From Neisseriaceae bacterium ESL0693 (lineage in GTDB: Bacteria; Pseudomonadota; Gammaproteobacteria; Burkholderiales; Neisseriaceae), in NCBI GenBank assembly GCA_029433475.1, contig JAQTIE010000007.1, positions 62,001 through 126,000 on the forward strand: a DNA stretch of 64,000 nucleotides, written 5' to 3'. Shown piece by piece: positions 1 to 8,932 of this stretch (its first letter is position 1; every line of letters starts with the position of its first letter). The notes under the pieces were generated by a model. It made no database searches. It was not told where the DNA came from and worked only from the letters and a program-made list of their open reading frames with translations. Both the position numbers and the translations under genes were made by a program.

Positions 1-333
<333 letters not shown>

Positions 334-340
334 TGATGAA

Positions 341-835
341 CTAAATACGCAAAGTGTGTTCGCCACGACTCAAACCGGTAACGCCTGTTCTTGCCGTTTC
401 CAGAATTAAACTGTGACCAATGGCTTTTAAAAAGGCATCCAGTTTCTCACTGGTACCAGTAAGTTCAATGGTTATGGTTTTGTCGGATATATCAATGATA
501 TGGGCGCGGAATATCTCTGCCAGCTGAATGATATTGGCGCGATCTTTGTGATTTGCCTGTAATTTAACCAGCATTAATTCCCGTTCAACCAGACTGTGTC
601 CGGTTAAATCACAGACTTTAATCACTTCAATCAGTTTATTAAGCTGTTTGACGATCTGTTCAATGGTGCCCTCATCAGACGAATAGGTAGTAATGGTCAT
701 GCGTGAAAGTGAGGCATCTTCAGTGGGCGCGACGGAAAGTGAATTAATGTTGTAACCGCGTGCAGAAAATAGCCCTACAATCCGGCTCATGGCGCCGGCC
801 TCATTTTCCATCAGGATAGATAATATGTGTTTCAT
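341..835 (-). CDS. ilvN: Acetolactate synthase small (regulatory) subunit
   Basis: This 164-residue protein is the regulatory subunit of acetohydroxyacid synthase. It begins with an ACT domain (MKHILSILMENEAGAMSRIV, then GLFSARGYNI) that in this family binds valine for feedback inhibition. The C-terminal half matches the IlvH/IlvN C-terminal domain (ELTG...KLDAFL). Length is normal for the family. Its start overlaps the end of the catalytic-subunit gene by 4 bp (ATGA), which implies translational coupling and equal production. Also called ilvH in many Proteobacteria; the symbol choice is a convention. Confidence 0.95.
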   Translation of the reverse strand: MKHILSILMENEAGAMSRIVGLFSARGYNINSLSVAPTEDASLSRMTITTYSSDEGTIEQIVKQLNKLIEVIKVCDLTGHSLVERELMLVKLQANHKDRANIIQLAEIFRAHIIDISDKTITIELTGTSEKLDAFLKAIGHSLILETARTGVTGLSRGEHTLRI

Positions 836-2616
836 GGCATACTCCGGATATCATAAGTACGGTCTTGTACTTTGTTGACATGTGTATCTGCCTTTTTCTC
901 ACACATGTGCTGAGGCAAAACCATTTCATCCAGACCTTTGCCATTACCTACCATGGGATAGACATTTTGTTTGCGATCAGTGATGAAGTCGATGAAAACC
1001 AGTTTATCTTTGAGTGCTATGGCTTCTTTTAAAGCTGCTTCCACTTCCGATGGTTTTTCAATCCGCATACCAACATGACCATAGGCTTCTGCCAGTTTGA
1101 CAAAGTCGGGTAATGATTCCATATAGGATGCAGCATAACGATCGTGATAATAAAATTCCTGCCACTGTCTGACCATACCCAGATAGCGATTGTTCAGGTT
1201 AATGATTTTTATGGGCAGGCTGTATTGAAAACAGGTGGATAGTTCCTGGATATTCATTTGAATGGAGCCTTCGCCTGTAATACAGAAAACATCTTCATCA
1301 GGGTGTACAAATTTGGCACCCATGGCATAAGGCAAACCCACACCCATGGTACCTTGTCCGCCCGAATTCAGCCATTGGCGTGGTCGCTGAAAGGGATAGT
1401 ACTGAGCCGCAAACATCTGGTGTTGTCCAACATCAGAGGTAATGATGGCGTTATTGTTTGTGAGTTTGGCCAATGTCTGAATCACAAACTGTGGTTTAAT
1501 GACTTCGTCGGAAGGTTCATACCAGAAGCCGTCACGCTGGCGCCAGTCTTCTATGGTATGCCACCATTTTTGTAATGCTTCTGTATTGAAGGTATAGCTT
1601 TGTTTTTCCCAGATGGCTAAAATTTCAGTCAGAATGTTTTTAACATCACCTACAATGGGCACATCAACTTTAACGCGTTTATCAATACTGGAAGGGTCAA
1701 TATCAATTTGAATGATTTTCTTGCCGTTGGCTGTAAATTTATCGGGCACGGAAATTACCCGGTCATCAAAGCGGGTGCCGATGGCCAGTACAACATCTGC
1801 ATTTTGCAAGGTCATATTGGCTTCATAGCTGCCATGCATACCAGCCATGCCCAGAAATTGTTTATCAGTAGACGGGTAGGCGCCCAGCCCCATGAGGGTG
1901 GCGGTAGCAGGTGATTGGGTTTTGTGAATTAATTGTGTCAGTATTTCGCTGGCATTACCAAGCACAACACCGCCGCCAAAATGAATGACGGGACGTTTGG
2001 CTGAAGCAAGCAACTGAGTGGCTTTTTTAATTTGTCCGATGTGACCCTGTTCAATCGGCTGGTAAGAGCGAATGTGCAGTTTTTCCTGCGGATAGCTGAA
2101 ATTGGCCATTGCCTGAGTGACATCTTTAGGAATGTCGATGACTACCGGACCCGGTCGCCCACTTCTGGCAATCTGAAAGGCTTTCTTAACTGTTTCCGCA
2201 ATCTTATGAACATCGGTGATCAGAAAATTGTGCTTAACACAAGGTCGGGTAATGCCAATGGTGTCTACTTCCTGAAATGCATCTGAACCAATGGCAGGGG
2301 TAGCTACTTGTCCGGTAATGATGACTACAGGTACAGAATCTGAATTGGCTGTAGCAATGCCGGTAATGGTGTTGGTTGCTCCCGGACCGGAGGTTACCAG
2401 AGCAACCCCAATTTTCTGGCCATTGCTGGCGCGGGAATAGGCGTCTGCAGCATGTACGGCGGCTTGTTCATGTCTGACTAAAATGTGCCGGAACTTATTC
2501 AGCTGTAAAATGGCATCGTAAATTTCAAGTACAGCGCCACCAGGATACCCGAAAATGTGTTCTACACCTTCAGCTTTAAGACTTTGCACCAAAATTTGTG
2601 CACCAGATAATTGCAT
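832..2616 (-). CDS. ilvB: Acetolactate synthase large (catalytic) subunit
   Basis: This 594-residue thiamine-diphosphate enzyme condenses two pyruvates, or pyruvate with 2-oxobutyrate, as the first committed step of branched-chain amino-acid synthesis. Visible hallmarks are the catalytic Glu50 in VRHEQAAVHAADAY, the central FAD/transhydrogenase-like domain (FGGGVVLGN, GMAGMHGS), and the C-terminal ThDP-binding region with GEGSIQMN and NNRYLGMVRQWQ. Length is usual for IlvB/IlvI. It is the first gene of an ilvB-ilvN-ilvC cluster and is preceded by an unusually structured leader of about 270 nt, so attenuation-type control is possible. Confidence 0.96.
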   Translation of the reverse strand: MQLSGAQILVQSLKAEGVEHIFGYPGGAVLEIYDAILQLNKFRHILVRHEQAAVHAADAYSRASNGQKIGVALVTSGPGATNTITGIATANSDSVPVVIITGQVATPAIGSDAFQEVDTIGITRPCVKHNFLITDVHKIAETVKKAFQIARSGRPGPVVIDIPKDVTQAMANFSYPQEKLHIRSYQPIEQGHIGQIKKATQLLASAKRPVIHFGGGVVLGNASEILTQLIHKTQSPATATLMGLGAYPSTDKQFLGMAGMHGSYEANMTLQNADVVLAIGTRFDDRVISVPDKFTANGKKIIQIDIDPSSIDKRVKVDVPIVGDVKNILTEILAIWEKQSYTFNTEALQKWWHTIEDWRQRDGFWYEPSDEVIKPQFVIQTLAKLTNNNAIITSDVGQHQMFAAQYYPFQRPRQWLNSGGQGTMGVGLPYAMGAKFVHPDEDVFCITGEGSIQMNIQELSTCFQYSLPIKIINLNNRYLGMVRQWQEFYYHDRYAASYMESLPDFVKLAEAYGHVGMRIEKPSEVEAALKEAIALKDKLVFIDFITDRKQNVYPMVGNGKGLDEMVLPQHMCEKKADTHVNKVQDRTYDIRSMP

Positions 2617-2641
2617 ATCGACCTCTACGATTCAGGTAGCC

Positions 2642-2771
2642 CGACTGACGAGCAAGCGATGTTCAAAGCAATGAGCTACTATTAACTTACAAGTGACGAT
2701 TTCAGGTACGTGCCCATAAGTTGTTAATTAATAGTGAACAGTCAGTCGCACGTCCGGTAGTCGGAGTAGCT
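2642..2771 (-). promoter_or_regulatory. Structured ilv leader with interleaved inverted repeats
   Basis: In RNA order the leader of ilvB holds element A (AGCTACT, 2771-2765), B (CGACTGAC, 2748-2741), C (GCACGT, 2753-2748), C' (ACGTGC, 2713-2708, complementary to C), A' (AGTAGCT, 2680-2674) and B' (GTCAGTCG, 2649-2642). A pairs perfectly with A' and B with B', but the two pairings cross. They must therefore either form a pseudoknot or be alternatives. Nearer the gene, ACCT can pair with AGGT of the ribosome-binding site (about 2625-2638). No U-tract follows, so control at translation is more likely than termination. The pairing is observed; the function is inferred. Confidence 0.45.
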
Positions 2772-2826
2772 GCCTAGGGTTATCAAAATGTGTGTTAACG
2801 ATAAAACAGTTTTTCTGGTTAATCAA
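2728..2826 (-). CDS. Possible 32-residue leader peptide upstream of ilvB
   Basis: A short open frame starting at TTG runs for 32 codons and ends in TAA inside the ilv leader. Its C-terminal part, RQLLRLPDVRLTVHY, has four leucines and two valines within eleven codons and overlaps elements A and B of the interleaved repeats. That is the arrangement expected if ribosome stalling on Leu/Val codons selects between RNA folds. Against it: the start is a weak TTG without a clear ribosome-binding site, and the Leu/Val run is modest compared with enterobacterial ilv leaders. Treat as a candidate only. Confidence 0.3.
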   Translation of the reverse strand: MINQKNCFIVNTHFDNPRQLLRLPDVRLTVHY

Positions 2827-2842
2827 GTCTTACAATGGTGAT

Positions 2843-2872
2843 ATAAACCAAAATTGGCTAATTTTGGTTTAT
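2843..2872. repeat. Perfect 13-bp-arm palindrome upstream of ilvB
   Basis: ATAAACCAAAATT (2843-2855), a 4-nt spacer, and its exact reverse complement (2860-2872). It lies at or just downstream of the likely transcription start of the ilvBNC leader. It may be an operator for a dimeric regulator or the first hairpin of the leader RNA. There is no following U-run on the minus strand, so a terminator for the leader is unlikely. Confidence 0.5.
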
Positions 2873-2885
2873 TATATTCTTTTAA

Positions 2886-2913
2886 ATTGCATATTATTGG
2901 TTTTTTATGTCAA
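2886..2913 (-). promoter_or_regulatory. Candidate promoter of the ilvB-ilvN-ilvC cluster
   Basis: On the minus strand a consensus -35 TTGACA (2913-2908) is followed after 16 bp by TGCAAT (2891-2886), which matches four of six -10 positions. Transcription would begin just before the 13-bp palindrome and give a leader of roughly 270 nt. A second possibility, TAGACA with TAATAT at an 18-bp spacing, lies slightly upstream. Confidence 0.35.
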
Positions 2914-3215
2914 ATTTAGACCATATATTATGTATATCGAGTGTTAATTGTCTAAATTTTACTTATTAATGGGTATTTTGGCGAAATAGAAAAAGGATTT
3001 TTAAATTCTGTTGGTTTTCATTGATTTTTATTTTTAAATAATAATGAGTTATAAATTAGATTGTGTATATCGAATTAATAGGGATTGTTATTTTTAGGTG
3101 CCGTAAATCCGGCATGGGTTCGGAAACTGTGAATAATATATAACTCATTATTTCTATATGATTAATGACTATTTTTTGATCTGAATTCTGATTGAATCAG
3201 TGTGTTTGATCTTTA
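2914..3215. other. AT-rich intergenic stretch between the ilv promoter and sixA
   Basis: About 300 bases of very AT-rich DNA separate the ilv promoter region from the end of sixA. I see no open frame with a credible start, no RNA gene and no strong terminator for sixA here. The A/T bias may itself serve as an UP element or nucleoid-protein binding zone for the ilv promoter, but nothing specific supports that. Confidence 0.4.
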
Positions 3216-3686
3216 TTATTTTAACATGGCGGGGCTCAGCATGACTTTTAACCGCGCTTGTGGTCTGCCATGAATAAACTCAAAGCTGAACCACCAGAAT
3301 GCTGCTTTTTTAACACTCCAGTATTGTTGTGGTAGCCAGCTGCCATTCAGTAAATAACTACATAGTTGTCCTATCCAGGGTTGATGACCTACCCATACCA
3401 GCGGTGTTTGATCAGTCTGGCTTTGCAATAAATTCATTACGCTACTGATATGAGTATCCGGATTCAGAGTAGGCATGATGGCGGCAGGTCGTTTGAGATA
3501 GGCTGCTGTCTGCTGACTACGCAAGGCTTGAGACACAAGGACACGGGTATCGGGCGGCAGGTGTTCTTTCAGCCATGCAGCGCTGATTTTTGCCTGCTGC
3601 TGTCCTTTTCTGGTTAAGGGGCGATATAGGTCACGCTGTCCGTCCTGGGCTTCGGCATGACGCCATAAGATGATCTCCATGGTCAT
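3216..3686 (-). CDS. sixA: SixA-type phosphohistidine phosphatase
   Basis: The 156-residue protein opens with the histidine-phosphatase signature in the form ILWRHAEAQDG (RHA instead of RHG, as in SixA), and carries the second catalytic histidine in WVGHQPWIGQL. It is the size of single-domain SixA proteins, which remove phosphate from phosphohistidine, for example on phosphorelay or nitrogen-PTS proteins. That is suggestive here because ptsN, hprK and rapZ lie about 1-3 kb away, although on the opposite strand. The gene is divergent from ubiA. The substrate cannot be told from sequence. Confidence 0.8.
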   Translation of the reverse strand: MTMEIILWRHAEAQDGQRDLYRPLTRKGQQQAKISAAWLKEHLPPDTRVLVSQALRSQQTAAYLKRPAAIMPTLNPDTHISSVMNLLQSQTDQTPLVWVGHQPWIGQLCSYLLNGSWLPQQYWSVKKAAFWWFSFEFIHGRPQARLKVMLSPAMLK

Positions 3687-3819
3687 TTTTCCTCTTCTAT
3701 TTTATGAGTGACAGGGCAGATTATGGTTAAAATCAGACTATGATACAATGGCTCCTCCATTTTCTTTTGCAAATATTCATTTGTCAGAATTTGTTTATCT
3801 TATTTCAGAAAATCATAGC

Positions 3820-4728
3820 ATGAAACTATCCTCTGGTTCGGATCATAAAAATATATCATGGTTTTATTTGTTAGAGCGTATACATATTTATATACAATTG
3901 ATGCGTCTGGATAGGCCGATCGGTATTCTGCTTTTGTTGTGGCCAACCTTATGGGCTTTATTGATTGCCGGGCAGGGTGTGCCTGATATGAAGATTGTCA
4001 TATTATTTGGTCTGGGCACTGTGTTGATGCGTAGTGCTGGCTGTGTGATCAATGATTATGCTGACCGGGATTTTGATGGTGCTGTGGCGCGTACTTGTAA
4101 CAGGCCGTTTGCTTTAAAAAAGGTTTCCAGCAAGGAAGCATTGATCTTAACCGGTGTTTTATGTTTTTTGGCCGCTTTGTGCCTGTTTCCGCTGAATTTG
4201 CTGACTTGGTTACTGAGTTTACCGGCATTGTTTCTGGCGTTGACTTATCCGTTTACTAAACGGTTTTTTCCGATTCCGCAATTTTATTTGGGGATAGCCT
4301 ATTCTTTTGGTATTCCCATGGCTTTTGCTGCTCAGGCGGGTTATGTGCCTTTGTCCGCCTGGGTATTGATGGGTGCAAATTTATTCTGGACATTGGCTTA
4401 TGATACTATTTATGCCATGGCGGATAAGGAAGATGACATTAAAATCGGCATCAAAACCTCAGCGCTGACTTTTGGTCGTCATGATCTTGAGATGGCGATG
4501 CTATGCCATTTGATTTTTGATGCTTTGATGATGATGGTGGGCTTATTGATTCAGGCCGGCTGGTTTTATTGGCTGGCTGTGCCTATCGTAATGATATTGC
4601 AGTTCAGGCAGTATCAAATGGCCAAAGGCCGTGATCGTGAGTGTTGTTTTCGGGTTTTTCTCTCTAATAATCATGTTGGTATGGTCTGGTTTCTGGCTAT
4701 TTTACTGGATTATTTATGGCCGAAGTAG
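3820..4728 (+). CDS. ubiA: 4-hydroxybenzoate octaprenyltransferase
   Basis: This polytopic membrane protein attaches the polyprenyl tail to 4-hydroxybenzoate in ubiquinone synthesis. The first Asp-rich prenyl-diphosphate motif is visible as [20 protein letters not shown], and the second as [14 protein letters not shown]. It starts its first helix near [20 protein letters not shown]. The open frame extends 24 codons upstream to an ATG at 3748, but the ATG at 3820 gives a normal 302-residue protein, so I prefer it. It stands between divergent sixA and ptsN. Confidence 0.92.
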   Translation: MKLSSGSDHKNISWFYLLERIHIYIQLMRLDRPIGILLLLWPTLWALLIAGQGVPDMKIVILFGLGTVLMRSAGCVINDYADRDFDGAVARTCNRPFALKKVSSKEALILTGVLCFLAALCLFPLNLLTWLLSLPALFLALTYPFTKRFFPIPQFYLGIAYSFGIPMAFAAQAGYVPLSAWVLMGANLFWTLAYDTIYAMADKEDDIKIGIKTSALTFGRHDLEMAMLCHLIFDALMMMVGLLIQAGWFYWLAVPIVMILQFRQYQMAKGRDRECCFRVFLSNNHVGMVWFLAILLDYLWPK

Positions 4729-4878
4729 TCATGATGATAGAGTGGTTTACTTTAGTGCATTAAATGTTGGCTGAATTAATGATTTAATGCATTGTTTGCA
4801 TTTGAGATGACTCGACAGTGGCAGTACAATCACTTAGGTTGAGCACAATAAATATATAGTATTGGATTAGAATTGATG

Positions 4879-5331
4879 ATGAGTCTGATTAAAGATATTT
4901 TGCCCATATCACACATTGTATTGGATTTAGATGTGGGCAGTAAAAAACGGCTTTTTGAGCAGGCGGGATTGTTGCTGGAGAATGATGATGGTTTGTCGCG
5001 TGCTGATGTTTTTGATTGCCTGTTTGCACGGGAAAAATTAGGCTCTACCGGATTGGGGCAAGGTGTGGCTATACCTCACGGACGAACCAGTGCGGTAAAA
5101 AATACAGTAGGTGTATTCTTCCGCCTTAAAAATCCGGTCTCTTTTGATGCACCCGATGGTCTGCCTGTATCATTGGTATTTGTGCTGTTGGTACCGGAGA
5201 ATGCTTCAAGCCAGCATTTGGAAGTATTGTCAGAGCTGGCCAATAAATTTTCGCTGAAATCAGTGCGTGATGCTTTACTTGCGGCAACAAGTAAGGAAGA
5301 AGTGCAGCTGATTCTGACGTCAGCCAATTAA
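4879..5331 (+). CDS. ptsN: Nitrogen-PTS enzyme IIA (EIIA-Ntr)
   Basis: A 150-residue EIIA type-2 domain protein. The phosphorylatable histidine sits in GVAIPHGR, and LGSTGLGQG precedes it as usual. PtsN receives phosphate from NPr/HPr and signals nitrogen, potassium and envelope status rather than moving sugar. Three possible starts lie in tandem (TTG 4873, ATG 4876, ATG 4879); [16 protein letters not shown] from 4879 best fits homologues. It is followed closely by hprK and rapZ, the standard betaproteobacterial regulatory cluster. Confidence 0.93.
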   Translation: MSLIKDILPISHIVLDLDVGSKKRLFEQAGLLLENDDGLSRADVFDCLFAREKLGSTGLGQGVAIPHGRTSAVKNTVGVFFRLKNPVSFDAPDGLPVSLVFVLLVPENASSQHLEVLSELANKFSLKSVRDALLAATSKEEVQLILTSAN

Positions 5332-5360
5332 TTCATGTTGCTTTAATCAAAGTTAATCCT

Positions 5361-6323
5361 ATGCCCAGTATTTCTGTTCGTCGCCTCTATCAAGACAATC
5401 AAACCAAATTAAAACTGGCCTGGTCAGCAGGTACAGCAGGGGCTGATAACCGGATCAGTGTAGATGCGGATAAACCAGTGCTGGCATTGGTGGGTCATCT
5501 TAATTTTATCCATCCCAATCAGGTACAGGTCATCGGGATTGCTGAAGTCGAATATCTTAATAAAATGGAGGCGGGCGAAGTTAAATCAACTTTGGATGAA
5601 TTGTTTGATTTAACCATGGCATTGGTGATTGTGGCCAATGATCTGGCTGTTCCTTATATGTTGCGGGATTATTGTCATACCCACAATATCCCGTTGCTGA
5701 CTTCGAAAACAGAAAGCCCGTTTCTGATGGATGTGCTGCGGATTTATTTGCAGCGGGTACTGGCTTCTTCAACAGTCAAGTACGGGGTTTTTCTGGATGT
5801 GTTTGAAATCGGTATTTTGATTACCGGTCAGTCCGGTCTGGGTAAAAGTGAACTGGCGTTGGAGCTGGTTTCGCGCGGTCATGGTCTGGTGGCCGATGAT
5901 GCAGTAGAATTGTATCGCATTGGTCCGGAAACATTGGAAGGGCGATGTCCGCCCATGCTCAGGGATTTTCTGGAGGTTCGCGGGCTGGGTGTACTCAATA
6001 TCCGTGCTATTTTTGGCGAAACGGCCATACGGCCAAAAAAGACATTACAGTTGATTATTAATCTGGTATTGGCTGATGATCAGTATATGCAAAGCCTGGA
6101 TCGTTTAAGCATTCAAAGTGAGACAGAATCAATTTTAAATGTGGCGGTACGCAGTATTACGTTGCCGGTGGCGGTAGGGCGCAATCTGGCGGTATTGGTT
6201 GAGGCGGCTGTGCGTAATTATATTTTACAGCTTCGTGGCAAAGACAGTACAAAAGAATTTTTGCATCGTCATAACGCAATGCTTGAAGAGGATGGCGGTA
6301 ATTATGAGGATAGTGTTGATTAG
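5361..6323 (+). CDS. hprK: HPr kinase/phosphorylase
   Basis: The 320-residue bifunctional enzyme phosphorylates and dephosphorylates a serine of HPr in the cytosol. Its N-terminal domain is followed by the Walker A loop GQSGLGKSE and the family signature [16 protein letters not shown]. Length is normal. The Walker loop has Gln where most homologues have Asp (GDSGxGKS), a conservative-looking variation. It starts 29 bp after ptsN and its last 20 bp overlap the beginning of rapZ, so the three genes are probably one operon. Confidence 0.94.
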   Translation: MPSISVRRLYQDNQTKLKLAWSAGTAGADNRISVDADKPVLALVGHLNFIHPNQVQVIGIAEVEYLNKMEAGEVKSTLDELFDLTMALVIVANDLAVPYMLRDYCHTHNIPLLTSKTESPFLMDVLRIYLQRVLASSTVKYGVFLDVFEIGILITGQSGLGKSELALELVSRGHGLVADDAVELYRIGPETLEGRCPPMLRDFLEVRGLGVLNIRAIFGETAIRPKKTLQLIINLVLADDQYMQSLDRLSIQSETESILNVAVRSITLPVAVGRNLAVLVEAAVRNYILQLRGKDSTKEFLHRHNAMLEEDGGNYEDSVD

Positions 6324-7161
6324 TGGTTTATCCGGTTCGGGTAAATCTATTGCTTTACGTCTTCTGGAAGATGTTGGCTTTATCTGTGTAGATAATCTGC
6401 CAATTGAATTATTACCTCCTTTGATACATCACTATCAGTCTACGGGAGTGACCCAACTAGGGGTTAGCGTGGATATCCGTTCCCGTTTTCGTTTCCCTGA
6501 ATTGTTCACTTTGATACAAACACTGCGGCTGCAAGGTCATTGTGTTGATGTTTTGTTTCTGACGGCAACAGAGCAGGTATTGTTAAGGCGATTTTCTGAA
6601 ACACGTCGCAGTCACCCTCTGGCGAAGGAGCGGCAGACTTTGCAGGAAAGTATGGCGGCAGAACGTGACTACATGTCTGCTCTGGCCAGTCAGGCTTATA
6701 TTCTGGATACTTCTTTATTAAGTGCTTCTCAATTAAGGTGTGATGTACAAGAGTGGCTTGATTTACCCAAAGTAGCTATGCACATTGTTTTAGAGTCATT
6801 CGGTTTTAAGTTCGGGCCACCGCAGGGTCTGGATTTTGTTTTTGATGTGCGCTGTTTGCCTAATCCTTTTTATGATCATACATTACGACCTTATACTGGT
6901 CTGGATCTGCCCATCGTAGATTTTTTTATCCATCAGCCGCTCATGCAGGAAATGATTGACGACATTGCTGTTTTTCTTGGTCGCTGGTTGCCTGAGATGG
7001 AAAAGGAAAGTCGGAGCTATGTTAATATTGGTATTGGCTGTACTGGCGGACAGCATCGATCTGTCTATATTGTTGAATCGTTAGCACGAAAACTGAAAGA
7101 TTATGATGTTCTGGTGCGCCATCGTCAGCTTGACGGCGTTGGGGATGAAAAACCGTTATAA
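6304..7161 (+). CDS. rapZ: RNase adapter protein RapZ
   Basis: The 285-residue P-loop protein starts [15 protein letters not shown], with Walker A at residues 8-15. The C-terminal RNA-binding domain has the expected [16 protein letters not shown] and the signature [10 protein letters not shown]. RapZ is known to bind small RNAs that control amino-sugar synthesis and to deliver them to RNase E. The frame is open for 35 codons further upstream inside hprK, but that part is out-of-frame hprK sequence, so the ATG at 6304 is chosen. Genes overlap by 20 bp, indicating coupling. Confidence 0.93.
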   Translation: MRIVLISGLSGSGKSIALRLLEDVGFICVDNLPIELLPPLIHHYQSTGVTQLGVSVDIRSRFRFPELFTLIQTLRLQGHCVDVLFLTATEQVLLRRFSETRRSHPLAKERQTLQESMAAERDYMSALASQAYILDTSLLSASQLRCDVQEWLDLPKVAMHIVLESFGFKFGPPQGLDFVFDVRCLPNPFYDHTLRPYTGLDLPIVDFFIHQPLMQEMIDDIAVFLGRWLPEMEKESRSYVNIGIGCTGGQHRSVYIVESLARKLKDYDVLVRHRQLDGVGDEKPL

Positions 7162-7259
7162 TGGCGGGCTTCTTTCATCTTGTTCATGATAAATCATAAA
7201 TGATGGTCTGTGAAAATAGGTGATTGTTTTATTTTAGCGTGCGTAATTTAAGGAAATTT

Positions 7260-8183
7260 ATGGCTATTCAATGGTATCCGGGTCACATGCATAAAGCAAA
7301 GAAAGCCATCATCGATCGCCTTAAAAATGTCGATATGGTGATTGAGGTCTTGGATGCACGATTACCAGCGTCCAGTCTGAATCCTTTATTGGCCAAGCTG
7401 GCAAACGATAAGCCTAAATTAAAAATTTTGAATAAATGTGATCTGGCCGATCCGGAACGTACTCAAATCTGGCTGGCAGATTATAATGCCCGACCGGCTA
7501 CGCGCGCCATTGCACTGGAGGCATCGGATAAACAGGCAGCCAGCAAGCTGATTCATGAGTGCCGTATGCTGGTGCCACATCGTAAAGGCATTGAGAAACC
7601 TTTACGTGTGATGATTTGCGGCATTCCGAATGTAGGTAAATCCACTTTAATCAATGGAATGCTGGGTAAAAGAGGCGCCAAAACCGGCAATGAACCAGGT
7701 ATTACTAAAGCCGAACAAAGATTAATTCTGGCAGACGATTTCTGGTTGTATGATACGCCGGGTATGCTCTGGCCGAAAATCATTGTTGAAGAGGCCGGCT
7801 ATCATTTGGCCGCCAGTGGCGCAGTAGGGCGTAATGCTTTAGATGAAGAGGTTGTGGCGCTGGAATTATTGGATTATCTGCGGCGCCATTATCTGACTTT
7901 ATTACAAAACCGATATCAGGCTGACCTTAGTCTGAGTCCGCATTGGCTCGATCATGAATGGCTGGATTGGATTGCCAAGAAACGGGGTGCTTTACTCAGC
8001 GGCGGTCGGGTTGATCATCAAAAGGCAGCAGAACGGGTTTTAACCGATTTCAGGGATGGGCATATTGGCCGGATTACGCTGGAAACACCCAATCAATGGG
8101 CCATCTGGCTGAAAAAGGGACAGCAGCAGGAAAGTGCTTTAAAGGCACAGCGTGAATTGAAAAAAGCGGCGCGTAAAGGCTAG
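7260..8183 (+). CDS. ylqF: Ribosome-assembly GTPase of the YlqF/RbgA family
   Basis: This 307-residue protein has the circularly permuted GTPase order: G4 (NKCDL) comes first, then G1 (GIPNVGKST), then G3 (DTPG). The N-terminus AIQWYPGHMHKAKK is typical of YlqF/RbgA, which acts in late large-subunit assembly. A good AAGGAAATTT ribosome-binding site precedes the ATG at 7260, whereas the longer open frame begins at an unsupported TTG. The C-terminal helical domain is present. In Proteobacteria its exact ribosomal step is less well defined than in Bacillus. Confidence 0.9.
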   Translation: MAIQWYPGHMHKAKKAIIDRLKNVDMVIEVLDARLPASSLNPLLAKLANDKPKLKILNKCDLADPERTQIWLADYNARPATRAIALEASDKQAASKLIHECRMLVPHRKGIEKPLRVMICGIPNVGKSTLINGMLGKRGAKTGNEPGITKAEQRLILADDFWLYDTPGMLWPKIIVEEAGYHLAASGAVGRNALDEEVVALELLDYLRRHYLTLLQNRYQADLSLSPHWLDHEWLDWIAKKRGALLSGGRVDHQKAAERVLTDFRDGHIGRITLETPNQWAIWLKKGQQQESALKAQRELKKAARKG

Positions 8184-8320
8184 TATTTATGTATGGCCAG
8201 AACATGCTTCTTTCTATCACTGGAATTATTGTTATTTATTCTTTTGAAATATTGAATTGGGTATGCTGGTTTGTGATTTAATGTTCAAAGTATGGTGTTT
8301 TATCTGCCGGCCCATTGTTT

Positions 8321-8932
8321 ATGACTGAATCCTTTTCTTCATCTGCTGAAACGTTAATTGAAGCGGCACTACTGACTCAGAACCAGTCGCTGAGCGAGCG
8401 TGCCCTGCGTCATCTTGTTAGCCCGCCTTTATCGGCAGACAAACTGATTGATATTCTGGAGACGCTACAATGCCGCTGGCAGAATCGGGCACTTAAATTG
8501 GTGCAGACCCATGAAGGATGGCGTTTCCAGCTTACTGGTGATGCTTTTGAAAGATTAAGTCATCTGGAAGTACAGCGAACGCCAAGATATTCGCGTGCGG
8601 TATTGGAAACATTGGCGATTATTGCCTATCAGCAACCAGTGACACGTGGTGATATTGAGGCCATACGTGGCGTTGCAGTTTCATCCACTGTTTTACAAAC
8701 TTTACAGGATCGGGGCTGGATTGAAATCATCGGCCAGCGTGATTCATTAGGACGCCCCAATTTATGGGCTACAACAGGTGATTTTTTAAGTGATTTACAA
8801 TTGTCTGATCTTAATCAATTACCCCCTTTAACCGAATTGGGCGAATTAATTCTGCCTGATTTTACTGAACCTGCCGTATCCAATCATACCGCAGAAGAAC
8901 CATCTGATGATGGATTAGGAACTCAAAAATGA
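8321..8932 (+). CDS. scpB: Segregation and condensation protein B
   Basis: A 203-residue winged-helix protein that, with ScpA, forms the kleisin complex of SMC and helps chromosome segregation. The conserved core RYSRAVLETLAIIAYQQPVTRGDIEAIRGV is present in pieces around residues 85-115. The ATG at 8321 is preferred over an in-frame TTG six bases earlier. The stop overlaps the rluB start by 4 bp (ATGA), the usual scpB-rluB pairing. No scpA or smc is in this window. The last 30 residues are acidic and probably disordered. Confidence 0.9.
   Translation: MTESFSSSAETLIEAALLTQNQSLSERALRHLVSPPLSADKLIDILETLQCRWQNRALKLVQTHEGWRFQLTGDAFERLSHLEVQRTPRYSRAVLETLAIIAYQQPVTRGDIEAIRGVAVSSTVLQTLQDRGWIEIIGQRDSLGRPNLWATTGDFLSDLQLSDLNQLPPLTELGELILPDFTEPAVSNHTAEEPSDDGLGTQK

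Noticed and set aside
2631-2642. TTCAGGTAGCCC, one base off the reverse complement of the Eikenella-type DNA uptake sequence
   Set aside because: I saw no other clear copy of this or other known Neisseriaceae uptake words in the window, whereas real uptake sequences recur about once per kilobase. It is most likely chance within the ilv leader.
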